Source of the DNA: Acidimicrobiales bacterium
GTDB lineage: Bacteria > Actinomycetota > Acidimicrobiia > Acidimicrobiales > GCA-2861595
Reading direction: 5' to 3'
Length of the DNA stretch: 40,820 nt
Assembly: GCA_030448025.1 (NCBI GenBank)
Contig: JAUJNQ010000005.1
Coordinates: forward strand, 65,382 to 106,201
The notes under the pieces were generated by a model. That model did not search any database. It was given only the letters and a program-made list of their open reading frames with translations, and was not told the DNA's origin. Every line of letters starts with the position of its first letter. Position 1 is the first letter of the stretch. The translations under genes were made by a program, and so were the position numbers. This document shows, one piece after another, positions 8,841 to 17,968 of this stretch.

Positions 8841-10378
8841 CGCCGGTGCACGGCGGCGTCCTCCCACCGCCTCCTCCCCCGCCGCCTCCGCCTCCGCCAC
8901 CGGTTCCGCCGGCCGGGCCGCGCAGCGCCCCCCAACCCTGGGACGACCTCAGCATCGAGCGGCCGGGCGACAGCCGAGCCCTGGCGGCGGCGCTGCTCGT
9001 GGCCCTGGGAACAGACGTGGCCGTGCGGGCCGGGGTCACCGGACTGGCCGGCGCCGGCCTCGTCACCATGGCCGCCGTCGCCCTGGTGGCCACTGGGCGC
9101 GTCGTCAACCGCCAGGCCCAGGCCGCCGTCCTCGCCGCCCCCTTGTTCGGGGTGTGGCTGGCGGCCCGCTCCAGCCCCTGGCTCCTGGCTCTGGATGTGC
9201 TCGCAGCCGCCGCCCTGCTGGTCCTGGGATCGTCGTTGTCCCGCCGCGGTTCGTTCCTCGACCTCCACCTCCTCGCTCTGCTCGGGCGGGCCTGGCACGG
9301 GTTGCTGCACGGGGCCATCGGGCCCGCCTTCGTGCTTCGCCAAGTGCGGCCCGGGCCTTACCGCCGCAACCTGGCCGTGCTCCGAGGCCTCATCCTGGCC
9401 GCTCCGTTGGTGCTCGTTCTCGGCCTCCTGCTGTCGTCGGCCGACGCCGTGTTCGCCTCCTTCTTCCGCCTGTCGCTCGACCCCTTCTCGCTGGCCGAGC
9501 ACGTACTGGCACTGGTCGCCGGCGGCTGGGCCATGGCCGGCCTCCTGCGCCTGTCCTCGGCTACACCCTTCGGCGAGGTGACGGTGCGTGCCCGCCGCCT
9601 GGGCCCAGCCGAGACCCTCACCGTGCTGGCCTGCCTGGACGCTCTGTACGCCGCCTTCGTGGTGGCCCAGCTCGTCGCCCTCTCCCCGGGCGGCCGGCGA
9701 GTGATCGAGACGGCCGGGCTCACCTACGCCGACTACGCCAGGAGCGGCTTCTTCCAGCTCCTGGCCGTGGCCTGCCTCACCCTCGCCACCCTGCTGGCCC
9801 TGGACACGTCGAAATTGGGAACCAGCTCGGGCTTCGGCAGCGAGGTGTCGAGGACCGCCCGCAGGATCTTCGTGCTGCTCTGCGAAGTGGCGATCGCCCT
9901 CACCCTGGTGATCGTGGTGGTGGCCCTTCGCCGGCTGTGGCTGTACGAACAGGCCTTCGGGCTCACCATGCTGCGTCTGTACAGCTCCCTCTTCGCGGCC
10001 TGGATCGCCATCGCCTTCGTCCTCCTGGGCTTCCGCCTGGCCGGGGCCGGCAGGCGCCGCTCGTGGTTCGTCCCCGCAGCCCTCGGAGTGGGACTGGCCG
10101 GTGTGCTGTTCCTCAACGTGGTCAACCCCGAAGCCCTCGTGGTGCGCCACAACGTGGCTCACGCCGAGCGCGCCGGCCGCTTCGACGCCGGCTACGCCAC
10201 CCGCCTCTCAGCCGACGCCGTGCCCACGCTCGTCGCCGCCCTCCCCCGTCTCGACCAAAACGCCCGCAGACTCGTGCTCGCTCACGTGTGCGCCCCTCGC
10301 CCACGACCCAGGGGCTGGCTCGCGTACAACGGCGGGGTCGACGCCGCCGTCGAGGCCAGGAACGGCGCGTGCTCATGA
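8837..10378 (+). CDS. DUF4153/DUF4173-type polytopic membrane protein
   Basis: 513 aa from ATG 8837, coupled to the kinase gene by an ATGA overlap; the longer open frame from 8744 lies inside the kinase and is rejected. The N-terminus carries 13 consecutive prolines (residues 10-22), followed by about 11-12 membrane helices. Segments such as AAPLVLVLGLLLSSADAVFASFF, LTYADYARSGFFQLLAVA and VVNPEALVVRHNVAHAERAGRFDAGY are typical of the DUF4153/4173 family, often encoded beside two-component genes in actinobacteria. The polyproline run should stall ribosomes without EF-P. The function is unknown; a role as sensor partner of the kinase is inference. Confidence 0.8.
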   Translation: MTPVHGGVLPPPPPPPPPPPPPVPPAGPRSAPQPWDDLSIERPGDSRALAAALLVALGTDVAVRAGVTGLAGAGLVTMAAVALVATGRVVNRQAQAAVLAAPLFGVWLAARSSPWLLALDVLAAAALLVLGSSLSRRGSFLDLHLLALLGRAWHGLLHGAIGPAFVLRQVRPGPYRRNLAVLRGLILAAPLVLVLGLLLSSADAVFASFFRLSLDPFSLAEHVLALVAGGWAMAGLLRLSSATPFGEVTVRARRLGPAETLTVLACLDALYAAFVVAQLVALSPGGRRVIETAGLTYADYARSGFFQLLAVACLTLATLLALDTSKLGTSSGFGSEVSRTARRIFVLLCEVAIALTLVIVVVALRRLWLYEQAFGLTMLRLYSSLFAAWIAIAFVLLGFRLAGAGRRRSWFVPAALGVGLAGVLFLNVVNPEALVVRHNVAHAERAGRFDAGYATRLSADAVPTLVAALPRLDQNARRLVLAHVCAPRPRPRGWLAYNGGVDAAVEARNGACS

Positions 10379-10451
10379 CCTGATGCCGCTTCGCCTCCAG
10401 TCCTCGGAGAAGGAGAGACTGGAACGAGGCCAGCGAGAGGAGCCATATCCG

Positions 10452-10934
10452 GTGCCTGAGGTGACCGAGACACAGCTACCCGGCTTCGGGGTCCGTCACG
10501 AGTTCACGACGACGGGTGGCGAGCGAGTGGGCGTGCTCTCCCACCGCGGCGGTCGCCGCGAGCTGGTGGTGTACGGCCGCAATGATCCCGACGCCTGCTT
10601 GACGGCGCTTCACCTGAGCCCGGAGGACACCCGGACGCTGGCCGAGCTGCTTGGCGCGACCCAGGTGAGCGAGGTGCTCGCCGCCGTGCAGCAGCGTCTG
10701 GAAGGCGTCGCCATCGACTGGGTCAACATCCCAGCAGCGTCGCCGTTCGCCGGATCCACGATTCGCCGCGGTGAGTTCCGTAGTCGAACCGGGGTATCCG
10801 TCGTCGCCGTGATCAGGGCTGACAGCACCGTGCCTGCACCAGGCCCCGACTTCGCCTTCGAGCCGGGAGACGTCGCCGTCGCGGTCGGCACGCCGGACGG
10901 TCTGTCTCAGTTCCGCGAGCTGCTGAGGGGGTGA
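10452..10934 (+). CDS. Cation:proton antiporter regulatory subunit (KhtT-like)
   Basis: 160 aa from GTG 10452, chosen over the ATG at 10383 because AGAGGAG lies 9 bases upstream and the product then starts at the usual VTETQLPGFGVRHEF. The N-terminal half matches the regulatory domain of KhtT; residues about 85-160 form an RCK_C (TrkA-C) domain with EFRSRTGVSVVAVIR...DFAFEPGDVAVAVGTPDGLSQF. In Bacillus, KhtT gates the K+/H+ antiporter KhtU and binds cyclic di-AMP; whether that ligand is used here cannot be read. It overlaps the antiporter gene by 4 bases (GTGA). Confidence 0.88.
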   Translation: MPEVTETQLPGFGVRHEFTTTGGERVGVLSHRGGRRELVVYGRNDPDACLTALHLSPEDTRTLAELLGATQVSEVLAAVQQRLEGVAIDWVNIPAASPFAGSTIRRGEFRSRTGVSVVAVIRADSTVPAPGPDFAFEPGDVAVAVGTPDGLSQFRELLRG

Positions 10935-12169
10935 CCGCGGTGTTCGCCGCCGCCGGTGGCGACACGGCGCTGGCGTTCATCGAGCTCGGCGCCGTCGCCA
11001 TCGGACTGGCGATTCTGGCTCGGCTCTCCGGTCGATGGGGGATCACGGCCATTCCCTTCTACCTCCTCGCCGGCCTGGCCGTGGGCGAAGGAGGGTTCGC
11101 TCCTCTTGACATCAGTGCCGACTTCATCGGTCAGGCGGCGAACATCGGCGTGTTGCTGCTGCTCTTGACCCTCGGCCTCGAGTACTCCCCGGATGAGCTG
11201 CGGCAGGGCTTGCGAACGGGGGTCGTCCCGGGCGTCGTCGACGCCGCGGCCAACTTCACGCCCGGGTTCGTGGCCGCCCTTCTCCTCGGTTGGGAGGTGC
11301 CAACGGCTCTGGTGCTCGGGGGCGTGTGCTGGGTCAGCTCGTCGGGCGTGATCGCCAAGGTGCTGAGCGACCTGGACCGTCTCGGCAACCGCGAGACCCC
11401 GGCGATCCTGAACCTGCTGGTGATCGAGGACCTCGCCATGGCCGCGTACCTGCCCGTCGTGGCCGCCTTGCTGGCCGGCACAGGTGCGGCTGATGCGGCT
11501 GTCACCGTCGCCATCTCCCTTGCCGCGGTCACCGTCATCCTCGTCGTGGCGTTGCGCTGGGGCCACAGCCTCAGCGGCTTCCTCGCCCCGGGTTCGAACG
11601 AGGCGCTGCTCTTGGCGGTCTTCGGGCTCACCCTCCTCGTCGGCGGACTTGCCGAACAGCTCCAGGTCTCCTCCGCCATCGGGGCGTTCCTGGTCGGTCT
11701 GGCCCTCTCCGGCACCGTGCAGGAGCGCGTCGGACCGTTGATCGAGCCGCTCCGCGACCTCTTCGCGGCGACCTTCTTCTTGTTCTTCTCGTTTCAGATC
11801 CGCCCTGACTCGCTGGTCGACGTCATCGTCCCCGCAGTGCTGCTCGCCACCGTGACCGGCGGGACGAAGTTGGCCACGGGATGGCTTGCTGCTGGCCGGG
11901 TCGGTATCGCCATCCCAGGTCGCCTTCGGGCCGGAACGGTGCTCATCGCCCGCGGTGAGTTCTCCATCGTCATCGCCAGCCTCGGGGCTGCCGCTGCTGA
12001 CGGCGAAGAACTGCGCGCCCTGGCCGCGGCCTACGTCCTGCTCACCGCCACAGCTGCCACGGTGCTGACCAAGCACGCAGAACGCTTGGCGCCGGCCCGG
12101 AAGCAGCCGCGTGCGGGGTCGCCAGTCGCCGATGCCGGAGGCTCATCTCCGCAGACGCTTCAGGAGTAG
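10931..12169 (+). CDS. CPA2-family cation:proton antiporter (KhtU-like)
   Basis: 412 aa from GTG 10931, overlapping the regulatory subunit's stop codon. About 12 membrane helices, with PFYLLAGLAVGEGG, LLLLLTLGLEYSPDEL, VSSSGVIAKVLSDL and the ion-binding region NLLVIEDLAMAAYLP (Glu-Asp pair in helix 5) typical of CPA2 exchangers. There is no RCK domain fused at the C-terminus, in agreement with a separate KhtT-like subunit. The expected role is electroneutral or electrogenic export of K+ (or Na+) in exchange for protons, for pH and potassium balance. Confidence 0.9.
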   Translation: MTAVFAAAGGDTALAFIELGAVAIGLAILARLSGRWGITAIPFYLLAGLAVGEGGFAPLDISADFIGQAANIGVLLLLLTLGLEYSPDELRQGLRTGVVPGVVDAAANFTPGFVAALLLGWEVPTALVLGGVCWVSSSGVIAKVLSDLDRLGNRETPAILNLLVIEDLAMAAYLPVVAALLAGTGAADAAVTVAISLAAVTVILVVALRWGHSLSGFLAPGSNEALLLAVFGLTLLVGGLAEQLQVSSAIGAFLVGLALSGTVQERVGPLIEPLRDLFAATFFLFFSFQIRPDSLVDVIVPAVLLATVTGGTKLATGWLAAGRVGIAIPGRLRAGTVLIARGEFSIVIASLGAAAADGEELRALAAAYVLLTATAATVLTKHAERLAPARKQPRAGSPVADAGGSSPQTLQE

Positions 12170-12280
12170 GAACAGCTCCTCCAGCACCATGCGGGTGAGG
12201 CTCGGCACACCGGGCCGGAGTGGCGCAGGCGACTGCCGCCGTCGCCGGAGTCGACGGTAGAGGCCGCCGGCGGGAGAGGA

Positions 12281-12403
12281 TCATCCTGCCGACGATAGAG
12301 CCCGCATGCGCTCTGCGAACTCGCTGGGAATGGTGACCTTCCATCCGCCCTGAACCGCCCTCCCAGATGCGTCCTTGGTCGAGGATCTCGCAGTGGCGTC
12401 CAC
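12281..12403 (-). CDS. Possible 40-residue microprotein
   Basis: GTG at 12403 is preceded by GGAGGTGA at 12410-12417 with 6-base spacing, one of the best Shine-Dalgarno sites in the window. The product runs VDATARSSTKDASGRAV then QGGWKVTIPSEFAERMRALSSAG: a polar N-terminus and an amphipathic C-terminal helix. No family is recognised. Because the sequence just upstream carries indels, this could instead be the C-terminus of the small membrane protein encoded at 12404-12753, joined by another frameshift. Confidence 0.4.
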   Translation of the reverse strand: MDATARSSTKDASGRAVQGGWKVTIPSEFAERMRALSSAG

Positions 12404-12753
12404 GACGGCTCACCTCCGCGGCTCTTCCCTTGCGCTTCTTGGCCGGACGTGGCCGGGCGTTCGTGGCCCAGAGCAGCATGACCGCTGGCAGGGCTCGCGG
12501 ACAGGACGCTTCGCAGGTCGCCGGTGATCGGCTGCTTGGCTCGAGCCAGCCAGGCGGAACGGGCGGCGGCGACGGGCCCACCCACGGCGAGGACGAGCAC
12601 GTACAGGGCGATGCCGATGACGTCGGCTTGAAGTAGGCTCCCAGGATGGCGCCCAGGCGGCGTGGTCGGATGGAAGGTCGGCCGGCGCTCGGCGTCAAGG
12701 GCCGTCCAGGCCGGCGCAGCCGTCAGCTCCTGCTTGCCGATTTCGTTGGTCAT
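12404..12753 (-). CDS. Small membrane protein downstream of secF, probably frameshifted
   Basis: Starts at ATG 12753 with GGAGG 4 bases upstream, and overlaps the repaired secF stop as ATGA. One frame gives an N-terminus MTNEIGKQEL and a membrane helix VIGIALYVLVLAVGGPVAAA, then ITGDLRSVLS. Near 12510 good coding composition moves to the +1 frame, which gives a second hydrophobic segment ALPAVMLLWATN and a basic tail RPAKKRKGRAAEV. A single-base indel there would make one two-helix protein. The exact 3' end is uncertain and I do not recognise the family. Confidence 0.4.
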
Positions 12754-15016
12754 TCGACCTCCGCGCGGTTCTTGGCCCTCGAGGGCCACGGCCACGGGAC
12801 CGGCGGCGGTGAACACCGAGGAGTAGGTACCGGTCACGATCCCCACCAGCAGGGCCAGGGGCGAAGTCGGTGAGGGTGTCGCCGCCCAGCAGGTAGAGGG
12901 CCAGGAGGATGAACAGGGCGCCCAGGCCGGTGTTCACCGTGCGGGGGATGGTCTGCAGGCAGGCGTCGTTGGCCACGATCACCAGCGGTTCACGGGACCG
13001 GGCCCGGCGCTGCTCACGGATGCGGTCGAAGACCACCACCGTGTCGTTGATGGAGTAGCCGATGACGGTGAGCAGGGCGGCCACGAAGATCCCGTCCAGG
13101 GTCTTGCCCAGCCAGGCGAACACCCCGAGGAGGATGACCACGTCATGGAACATGGCCACCACCGCGGCGGCTCCGTAGGTCCAGCGGAAGCGCACGGCCA
13201 GGTAAGCCAGCTGGGACGGCCAGGGCCAGGCCGAGGGCGATGAAAGCCTTGCGGCGCAGCTCGTCGCCGATGGTGGGACCGACGAACTCGTCGCGCACCA
13301 CCTCGACCTGCCCGCCGACCCCCTCACGGCCTCGGCCACGTCGGCCGCCTGGGCCTCGGACAAGCTGGCAGTGCGGACGGCCACGTTGTCCTCACCCGAC
13401 TCCTGCACCACCGCCCGAGGCAGGCCGGCCTGGGCCAGCTCCCCACGCAGCCGGTCAAGGTCGACAGGCCGCTCGGTCGAGTACTCGAGGAGGCGACCCC
13501 CGGAGAAGTCCAGGCCATAGTTGAGGCCCCGGGTGGCGATGCCGGCCACAGCCAGGATCACGGCCAGGGCCGACAGGCACAGCCACAGCCGGGACCGCCC
13601 CAGCAGGTCGGGGCCTCGCTCGGCCAGCCACGCCCGAAAGCCGCCGCCCACCTCGAAGCCCAGGAGCCCCGGACGCGCCGCCAGGCGCCTGCTGCGCAGG
13701 GCCAGCTCCACCAGCGTCCGGGTCACCACCAGGGCGGTGAACATCGACACGGCCACGCCCACGGTGAGGGTGATGCCGAAGCCGCGCACCGCCCCCGAGG
13801 CGAAGAAGAACAGCAGGATTGCGGCCAGGAAGGTGGTGGCGTTGGAGTCGGCGATGGCGCTCCAGGCCTTGCGGAAGCCGGCCAGCGCGGACCATCGCAC
13901 GCTGGCTCCTTTGGCGTGCTCCTCCTTGGCCCGCTCGAAGACCAGCACGTTGGCGTCCACGGCCATGCCGATGGCCAGCACGAACCCGGCGATGCCGGGC
14001 AGGGTGAGCGTGGCCTGAAGGGCCAGGAGCACGGCGAAGGAGACGAGCCCGTAGGTGACGAGGGCCACGGCCGCAAGGCCCCCGAGCAGGCGGTAGTAGA
14101 CCAGCATGTAGAGGATGGTGAGCGAGGCGCCGATGAGGGCGGCCTGGACGCTGGAGCGGATGGCGGCGTCGCCCAGGGTGGGGCCGATGGTGCGCTGCTC
14201 CACGATCTTGACCGGTACGGGAAGAGCGCCGGCGCGTATCAACAGCGCTAGGTCCTTGGCCTGGCGCTCGGTGAATCCACCGGAGATCTCCGTCTCCCCG
14301 CCGGTGATGCCCTCACCGCAGGCCACCGAGGGGTCGATCTGGGGGCTGGAGATGACGTCTCGGTCGAGGACGATGGCCACTCGTCGCTTCGGGTCGCCGG
14401 CCGGGGCGCACGCCGCCTCTCCCGTGAGCTTGGCCCACTCCTGCTCGCCCGATCCCCGGAAGTCGACCGCCACCCGCCACTCGCTCATCAGCTCGGTGTC
14501 GAGTGCCGCCCTCGCTCCGCCCACCGCTTCGCCGGTCAGCCTGGGCGGTCCCAACCGCAGCTTGGAGCCGTCCTCGTCGGTGAGGACCAGCTCCTCCTCG
14601 CCCGCCGGGGCGGCGTTGGGACCCTGGGCGGTGGTGGTGGTGCTGGTGGGGGCGGCCGGCTCTGTTGTCCCCAACACCGGCCGGAAAGCGAGCTGCGCCG
14701 TTCGCCCGATCACCTCCACCGCCTGCTTGGGATCTGCCACCCCGGGCAGCTCCACGACGATGCGCCGGTCGCCGGAACGCTGCAGCGTCGGCTCAGAAAC
14801 CCCGAGAGCGTCCACCCGGCGCCGCAGCACCTCCAGGGTGCGAGACGCCGTGTCGGCGTCAACCTTCTGGCGCTCGGTGTCCTGGGCCTCCAGCACGATC
14901 TGGGTGCCGCCCTCGAGATCCAGGCCCAGCCGCACGGGACGGCTCGCGGCCAAGGCCACTGCTCCCGCCACGACGGCGACGACCGCGACCGCGCGCCAGC
15001 CAAACGACTTCGACAA
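12750..15016 (-). CDS. secDF: Fused SecD-SecF protein-export membrane protein, with single-base frameshifts
   Basis: About 755 aa after repair, from a TTG at 15016 with GGAGGA 6 bases upstream. SecD part: GLDLEGGTQIVLEA, the periplasmic P1 domain, IGPTLGDAAIRSS and AIGMAVDANVLVFERAKEE. SecF part, in the same frame: GLNYGLDFSGGRLLEY and GYSINDTVVVFDRIREQ. SecDF uses the proton gradient to pull secreted proteins through SecYEG. Reading the neighbouring frame between about 13215 and 13320 restores the conserved VEVVRDEFVGPTIGDELRRK, so one G is missing at 13319-13323 and one base is extra at 13213-13215. A third indel lies at 12858-12861, and a likely fourth near 12780 restores the stop at 12750. 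These are homopolymer-type errors rather than decay. A fused secDF differs from the separate genes of most actinobacteria. Confidence 0.88.
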
Positions 15017-15056
15017 CGTTGATCCTCCAGCTCGACCACCCTGAAGGCGGCTCCGG

Positions 15057-15464
15057 TCAGTACAGGACTGGGTGTGCTGGAAGAAGGGGTGGGGCTCGCT
15101 CCGCCCAAGCGCGCCGGCGTGGACGCGTCGGCCCCGGCCACGGCTGGCCCACCATCACGACATGGCCGAGTGCGAGAACCACGACCATGGCCAAACCTGC
15201 CAAGACGGCTTGGTCGGGGCCACTTCCCCCGTGGTGCTTGGCCCAGATGCGGATTCCCGACTGGGGCTTGGCGGGGACCGCCGCCGGCTCCAAGCCGGAT
15301 CTGATGGCGGTGATGGCTTCGTTGGTCTCCACCGGTGTGACCGGCGACGAAGGGCGAGCCCCGGCGGTGGAGGCCAGAACGGTGGCCGCAAGACCAATGC
15401 CGACCAAGACCGCTGTGCGGAGACGGGACCCCGTTGTCACCGCACAGAGGCTAGAGGCTGGCAC
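15057..15464 (-). CDS. Small membrane protein upstream of secDF
   Basis: 135 aa from GTG 15464 (a second GTG at 15440 is equally possible). Two hydrophobic segments, TAVLVGIGLAATVLAS at about 17-32 and AVLAGLAMVVVLALGHVVMVG at about 85-105, are joined by a Pro/Ala-rich loop, with an Arg/Pro-rich tail. It lies 40 bases before secDF on the same strand, the place where yajC is often found, but the sequence does not look like YajC. I do not recognise the family. It is divergent from nhaA. Confidence 0.5.
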   Translation of the reverse strand: MPASSLCAVTTGSRLRTAVLVGIGLAATVLASTAGARPSSPVTPVETNEAITAIRSGLEPAAVPAKPQSGIRIWAKHHGGSGPDQAVLAGLAMVVVLALGHVVMVGQPWPGPTRPRRRAWAERAPPLLPAHPVLY

Positions 15465-15568
15465 GGCGGCGTGGGCGCACGGCGTCTGGCTCGATCGAAG
15501 TCGCTACCATGCCGGCGGGGTGCCGGGAAGCCTGGTCGGCGACAGGACATGCGCGACTTGGAGGCCAG

Positions 15569-16882
15569 ATGCCCACAACCCTTGAGAGCACGCCCACCAG
15601 TGACTCGCCCCGACCCGGCCGCTCGCTGCCGAGGGCCTTGCAGCGCTTCCTCGACACCGAGTCCTCCGGCGCGGTCGTCCTGTTGGCTTCCACCGTCGTG
15701 GCCCTCGCCTGGGCCAACTCGCCGTGGAAGGCGAGCTACGAGACGCTCTGGCACACGAAGCTGACCCTCGGGCTGGGCGATGTCGTGCGCACCGAGGACC
15801 TGCGCCACCTCGTCAACGAGGCGCTGATGGCGATCTTCTTCTTCGTGGTCGGCTTGGAGATCAAGCACGAGCTGGTGGCCGGCCAGCTGCAGCGCTGGCG
15901 GACCGCGGCCTTGCCGGTTTTCGCTGCCCTGGGAGGCATGGTCGTCCCTGCCGCCATCTACACCGCCATCAACCTGGGCGGCGAGGGGAGCAGAGGGTGG
16001 GGGATCCCCATGGCTACCGACATCGCCTTCGCCTTGGGCGTACTGGCCCTCCTCGGGAAGTCCATACCAGGCTCGCTCAAGGTCTTCTTGCTCACGCTGG
16101 CCATCGCCGACGACGTGGGGGCCATCATGGTCATCGCCATCTTCTACTCCGGCGGCATCCACTGGCCGGCCCTGCTGGTGGCGGCCGCGCTCCTGGCCGG
16201 AGTAGCCGGCCTGCGCCGGGCGCGTGTCTTCTGGGCGCCTGGTTACCTCCTGCTGGGAGTGGGCGCGTGGGCGGCGTTCTACGAGTCGGGCGTGCATGCG
16301 ACCCTGGCCGGAGTGGCCCTCGGCCTCCTGGCGCCGGGCCGCCCTCTGGCGCCGGACGTGGTGGTCGAGGAGTGGAGCGTCGACCTGGCCGAGGAGCCCA
16401 ACGCCGGAGAGCTGAAGACCATGACCACCCTGGCCAAGTCGACGGTGTCGGTCACCGAACGACTCCAGCACTCGCTCCATCCGGTGACGAGCTACCTGAT
16501 CGTGCCGCTGTTCGCCCTGGCCAACGCAGGGGTGGTCTTCCAGGCAGGATCGCTGCAGGCGCCTGGCGCCAGCGCCGTAGCGGCCGGTGTGGGCCTGGCC
16601 TTGGTGGTGGGCAAGCTCCTCGGGGTGAGCGGCGCGGCCTGGCTGGCGGTCCGGACCAAGGTGGGCAGGCTTCCCGACGGCGTCCGCTGGCCCCACATCG
16701 TGGGCGTGGCAGCGCTGGCGGGCATCGGCTACACCGTGTCGCTGTTCATCGCCGACCTCGCCTTCCCGAGGCCGGACCTGGTGGACGCGGCCAAGCTGGG
16801 GATCCTGGCCGCCTCGCTGGTCGCCGCTCTTCTGGGGGCCGCCATACTCCGCTTCTCCTCACGTCCGGGCTCGACGCCCTGA
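15569..16882 (+). CDS. nhaA: Na+/H+ antiporter NhaA
   Basis: 437 aa from ATG 15569, with GGAGG 4 bases upstream; an upstream in-frame ATG at 15509 has no ribosome site. Eleven to twelve membrane helices. The family core is present: EALMAIFFFVVGLEIKHELV, the first ion-binding Asp in PMATDIAFALGVLALLG, and the paired Asp of LAIADDVGAIMVIAIFY, which bind Na+ or H+ alternately. HSLHPVTSYLIVPLFALANAGV and GIGYTVSLFIADLAF complete the signature. It exports Na+ or Li+ using the proton gradient. It appears monocistronic. Confidence 0.96.
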   Translation: MPTTLESTPTSDSPRPGRSLPRALQRFLDTESSGAVVLLASTVVALAWANSPWKASYETLWHTKLTLGLGDVVRTEDLRHLVNEALMAIFFFVVGLEIKHELVAGQLQRWRTAALPVFAALGGMVVPAAIYTAINLGGEGSRGWGIPMATDIAFALGVLALLGKSIPGSLKVFLLTLAIADDVGAIMVIAIFYSGGIHWPALLVAAALLAGVAGLRRARVFWAPGYLLLGVGAWAAFYESGVHATLAGVALGLLAPGRPLAPDVVVEEWSVDLAEEPNAGELKTMTTLAKSTVSVTERLQHSLHPVTSYLIVPLFALANAGVVFQAGSLQAPGASAVAAGVGLALVVGKLLGVSGAAWLAVRTKVGRLPDGVRWPHIVGVAALAGIGYTVSLFIADLAFPRPDLVDAAKLGILAASLVAALLGAAILRFSSRPGSTP

Positions 16883-16906
16883 AGTCCCCGGAGGCGGCTC
16901 AGTGAC

Positions 16907-17335
16907 TCAGGCGATGTCGGCCGGGCGGGTGGTGAAGCTGAGCACCCAGGAGGCGTCGGTCTCACCGTCGATGCTGAGGCGCCAGGTGTACCGCCCACCG
17001 GGGGCCAAGGGGACGGGTCCGATGTTGATGGCGAGGGGCAGGTCGACGGGGCTGCCGGCGGGGATGCCCTCGGGCTGGCCCACCTCGAAGTCGCCGCGAA
17101 CCTCGATCAGCTGGGTGCCCTCGGGGGTCTCCAGCCCGACGGGCTGCCCGTCGGCGTCGACCAGGAAGAGCTCCCAGTGGTGGGGCTGAGTGGCCTCGTG
17201 CCAGTCGACCTCCACCTTGATCGCAATGGCCGAGGGGGTGGCATCGGGGCCGGTGATGCTCCATCCGCCGCCGAGGACGTAGAGCTTGCCATCGGCCACT
17301 TGGGCTGCGTCGCACAGCAGCATCGTCGCCTTCAT
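16907..17335 (-). CDS. DUF6941-like hypothetical protein
   Basis: 142 aa from ATG 17335 (MKATMLLCDAAQV); the frame runs further upstream but without motif. The N-terminal stretch LCDAAQVADGKLYVLGGGWSITGP, followed by a beta-rich body (IKVEVDWHEATQPHHWELFLVDADG, INIGPVPLAPGGRYTWRLSIDGE), fits the DUF6941 family common in actinobacteria, as I recall it. It has no signal peptide or membrane helix. It follows hsp20 on the same strand, with a strong hairpin in between, so co-transcription is doubtful. Confidence 0.65.
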   Translation of the reverse strand: MKATMLLCDAAQVADGKLYVLGGGWSITGPDATPSAIAIKVEVDWHEATQPHHWELFLVDADGQPVGLETPEGTQLIEVRGDFEVGQPEGIPAGSPVDLPLAINIGPVPLAPGGRYTWRLSIDGETDASWVLSFTTRPADIA

Positions 17336-17389
17336 AGAGCAACCGTAGTGCTTCGCACTCCCAAGCAGAGCTTGCTCGGCGAGCTGTGC

Positions 17390-17430
17390 GGCATCGGCGC
17401 CGACCGGCAAACCGGACCGGCGCCGATGCC
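17390..17430 (-). terminator. Long GC hairpin downstream of hsp20
   Basis: A perfect 13-base inverted repeat, GGCATCGGCGCCG at 17390-17402 and its complement at 17418-17430, encloses a further CCGG-CAAA-CCGG stem-loop. It lies 24 bases after the hsp20 stop. No U tract follows on either strand, so it would act as a U-less terminator or an RNA-stabilising 3' hairpin. Confidence 0.55.
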
Positions 17431-17453
17431 CATTCAGCTCCTGACCAGGACTT

Positions 17454-17900
17454 CTAGCTCGCTACTGACGAATTGGCCTCTACGGCCGTCGGCCCCTGGG
17501 AGTCGCTCGAGATTGACACCCTGCGGGGCTTGGCCTGCTCGGCCACCGGGATGGTGAGCGTGAGCACACCCTGGTCGTAGTTGGCTTGGATGGCGTCGGT
17601 GTCGAGGCTCTCCCCCAGGAACAGCTGGCGGGTGAACACACCCTGGGGCCGCTCGGAGATCAGAACCTCGTCCTCTTGTCCCCGTGCCCAAGAGCGCTCG
17701 GCCTTGACGGTGAGGACGTTGCGCTCGACTGTGAGCTCCACCGAGCCCGGGTCGGTCCCCGGCAGGTCGAGGTGGACCACGAACTGATCACCGCGACGAT
17801 AGGCGTCCATCGGAAGGACTGCCGGCATCGGGCGGGTGCCTCCCGCCGCCTGCTCGCTCAGGCGGTCCAGCTCCCGGAACGGATCGAAACGCATCAACAT
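17454..17900 (-). CDS. Hsp20/alpha-crystallin small heat-shock protein
   Basis: 148 aa. The N-terminus MRFDPFRELDRLSEQ is typical of bacterial Hsp20. The alpha-crystallin domain spans about 30-125: VVHLDLPGTDPGSVELTVERNVLTVKAER, RPQGVFTRQLFLGESLDTDAIQANYDQGVLTLTIPV, with the conserved GVL and IPV motifs. It is an ATP-independent holdase that keeps unfolded proteins soluble for refolding, a fit with the ClpB disaggregase encoded divergently. AAGGAG lies 5-6 bases before the ATG. The shared upstream region carries a HAIR-like repeat, so repression by HspR and induction by heat are likely. Confidence 0.94.
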   Translation of the reverse strand: MLMRFDPFRELDRLSEQAAGGTRPMPAVLPMDAYRRGDQFVVHLDLPGTDPGSVELTVERNVLTVKAERSWARGQEDEVLISERPQGVFTRQLFLGESLDTDAIQANYDQGVLTLTIPVAEQAKPRRVSISSDSQGPTAVEANSSVAS

Positions 17901-17940
17901 GCCTGCTCCTTTCTTCTCTGATTCGGTTCGTGTCTGAGGG

Positions 17941-17968
17941 AATGTAGCAAAGGCAGAGTAGTTGACAA
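17941..17968 (-). promoter_or_regulatory. hsp20 promoter
   Basis: On the minus strand TTGTCA (17963-17968) and TACATT (17941-17946) are separated by 16 bases. The -35 overlaps the left half of the HAIR-like repeat, so a bound repressor would exclude RNA polymerase. Confidence 0.5.

Noticed and set aside
8678-10162. 494-codon minus-strand frame opposite the DUF4173 gene
   Set aside because: Composition dominated by Gly, Gln, Glu and His from antisense reading; no recognised domain, while the plus strand encodes a family protein.
15057-15464. YajC identity for the gene upstream of secDF
   Set aside because: Position fits, but the sequence has two helices and a Pro-rich linker and lacks YajC-like features; left as hypothetical.
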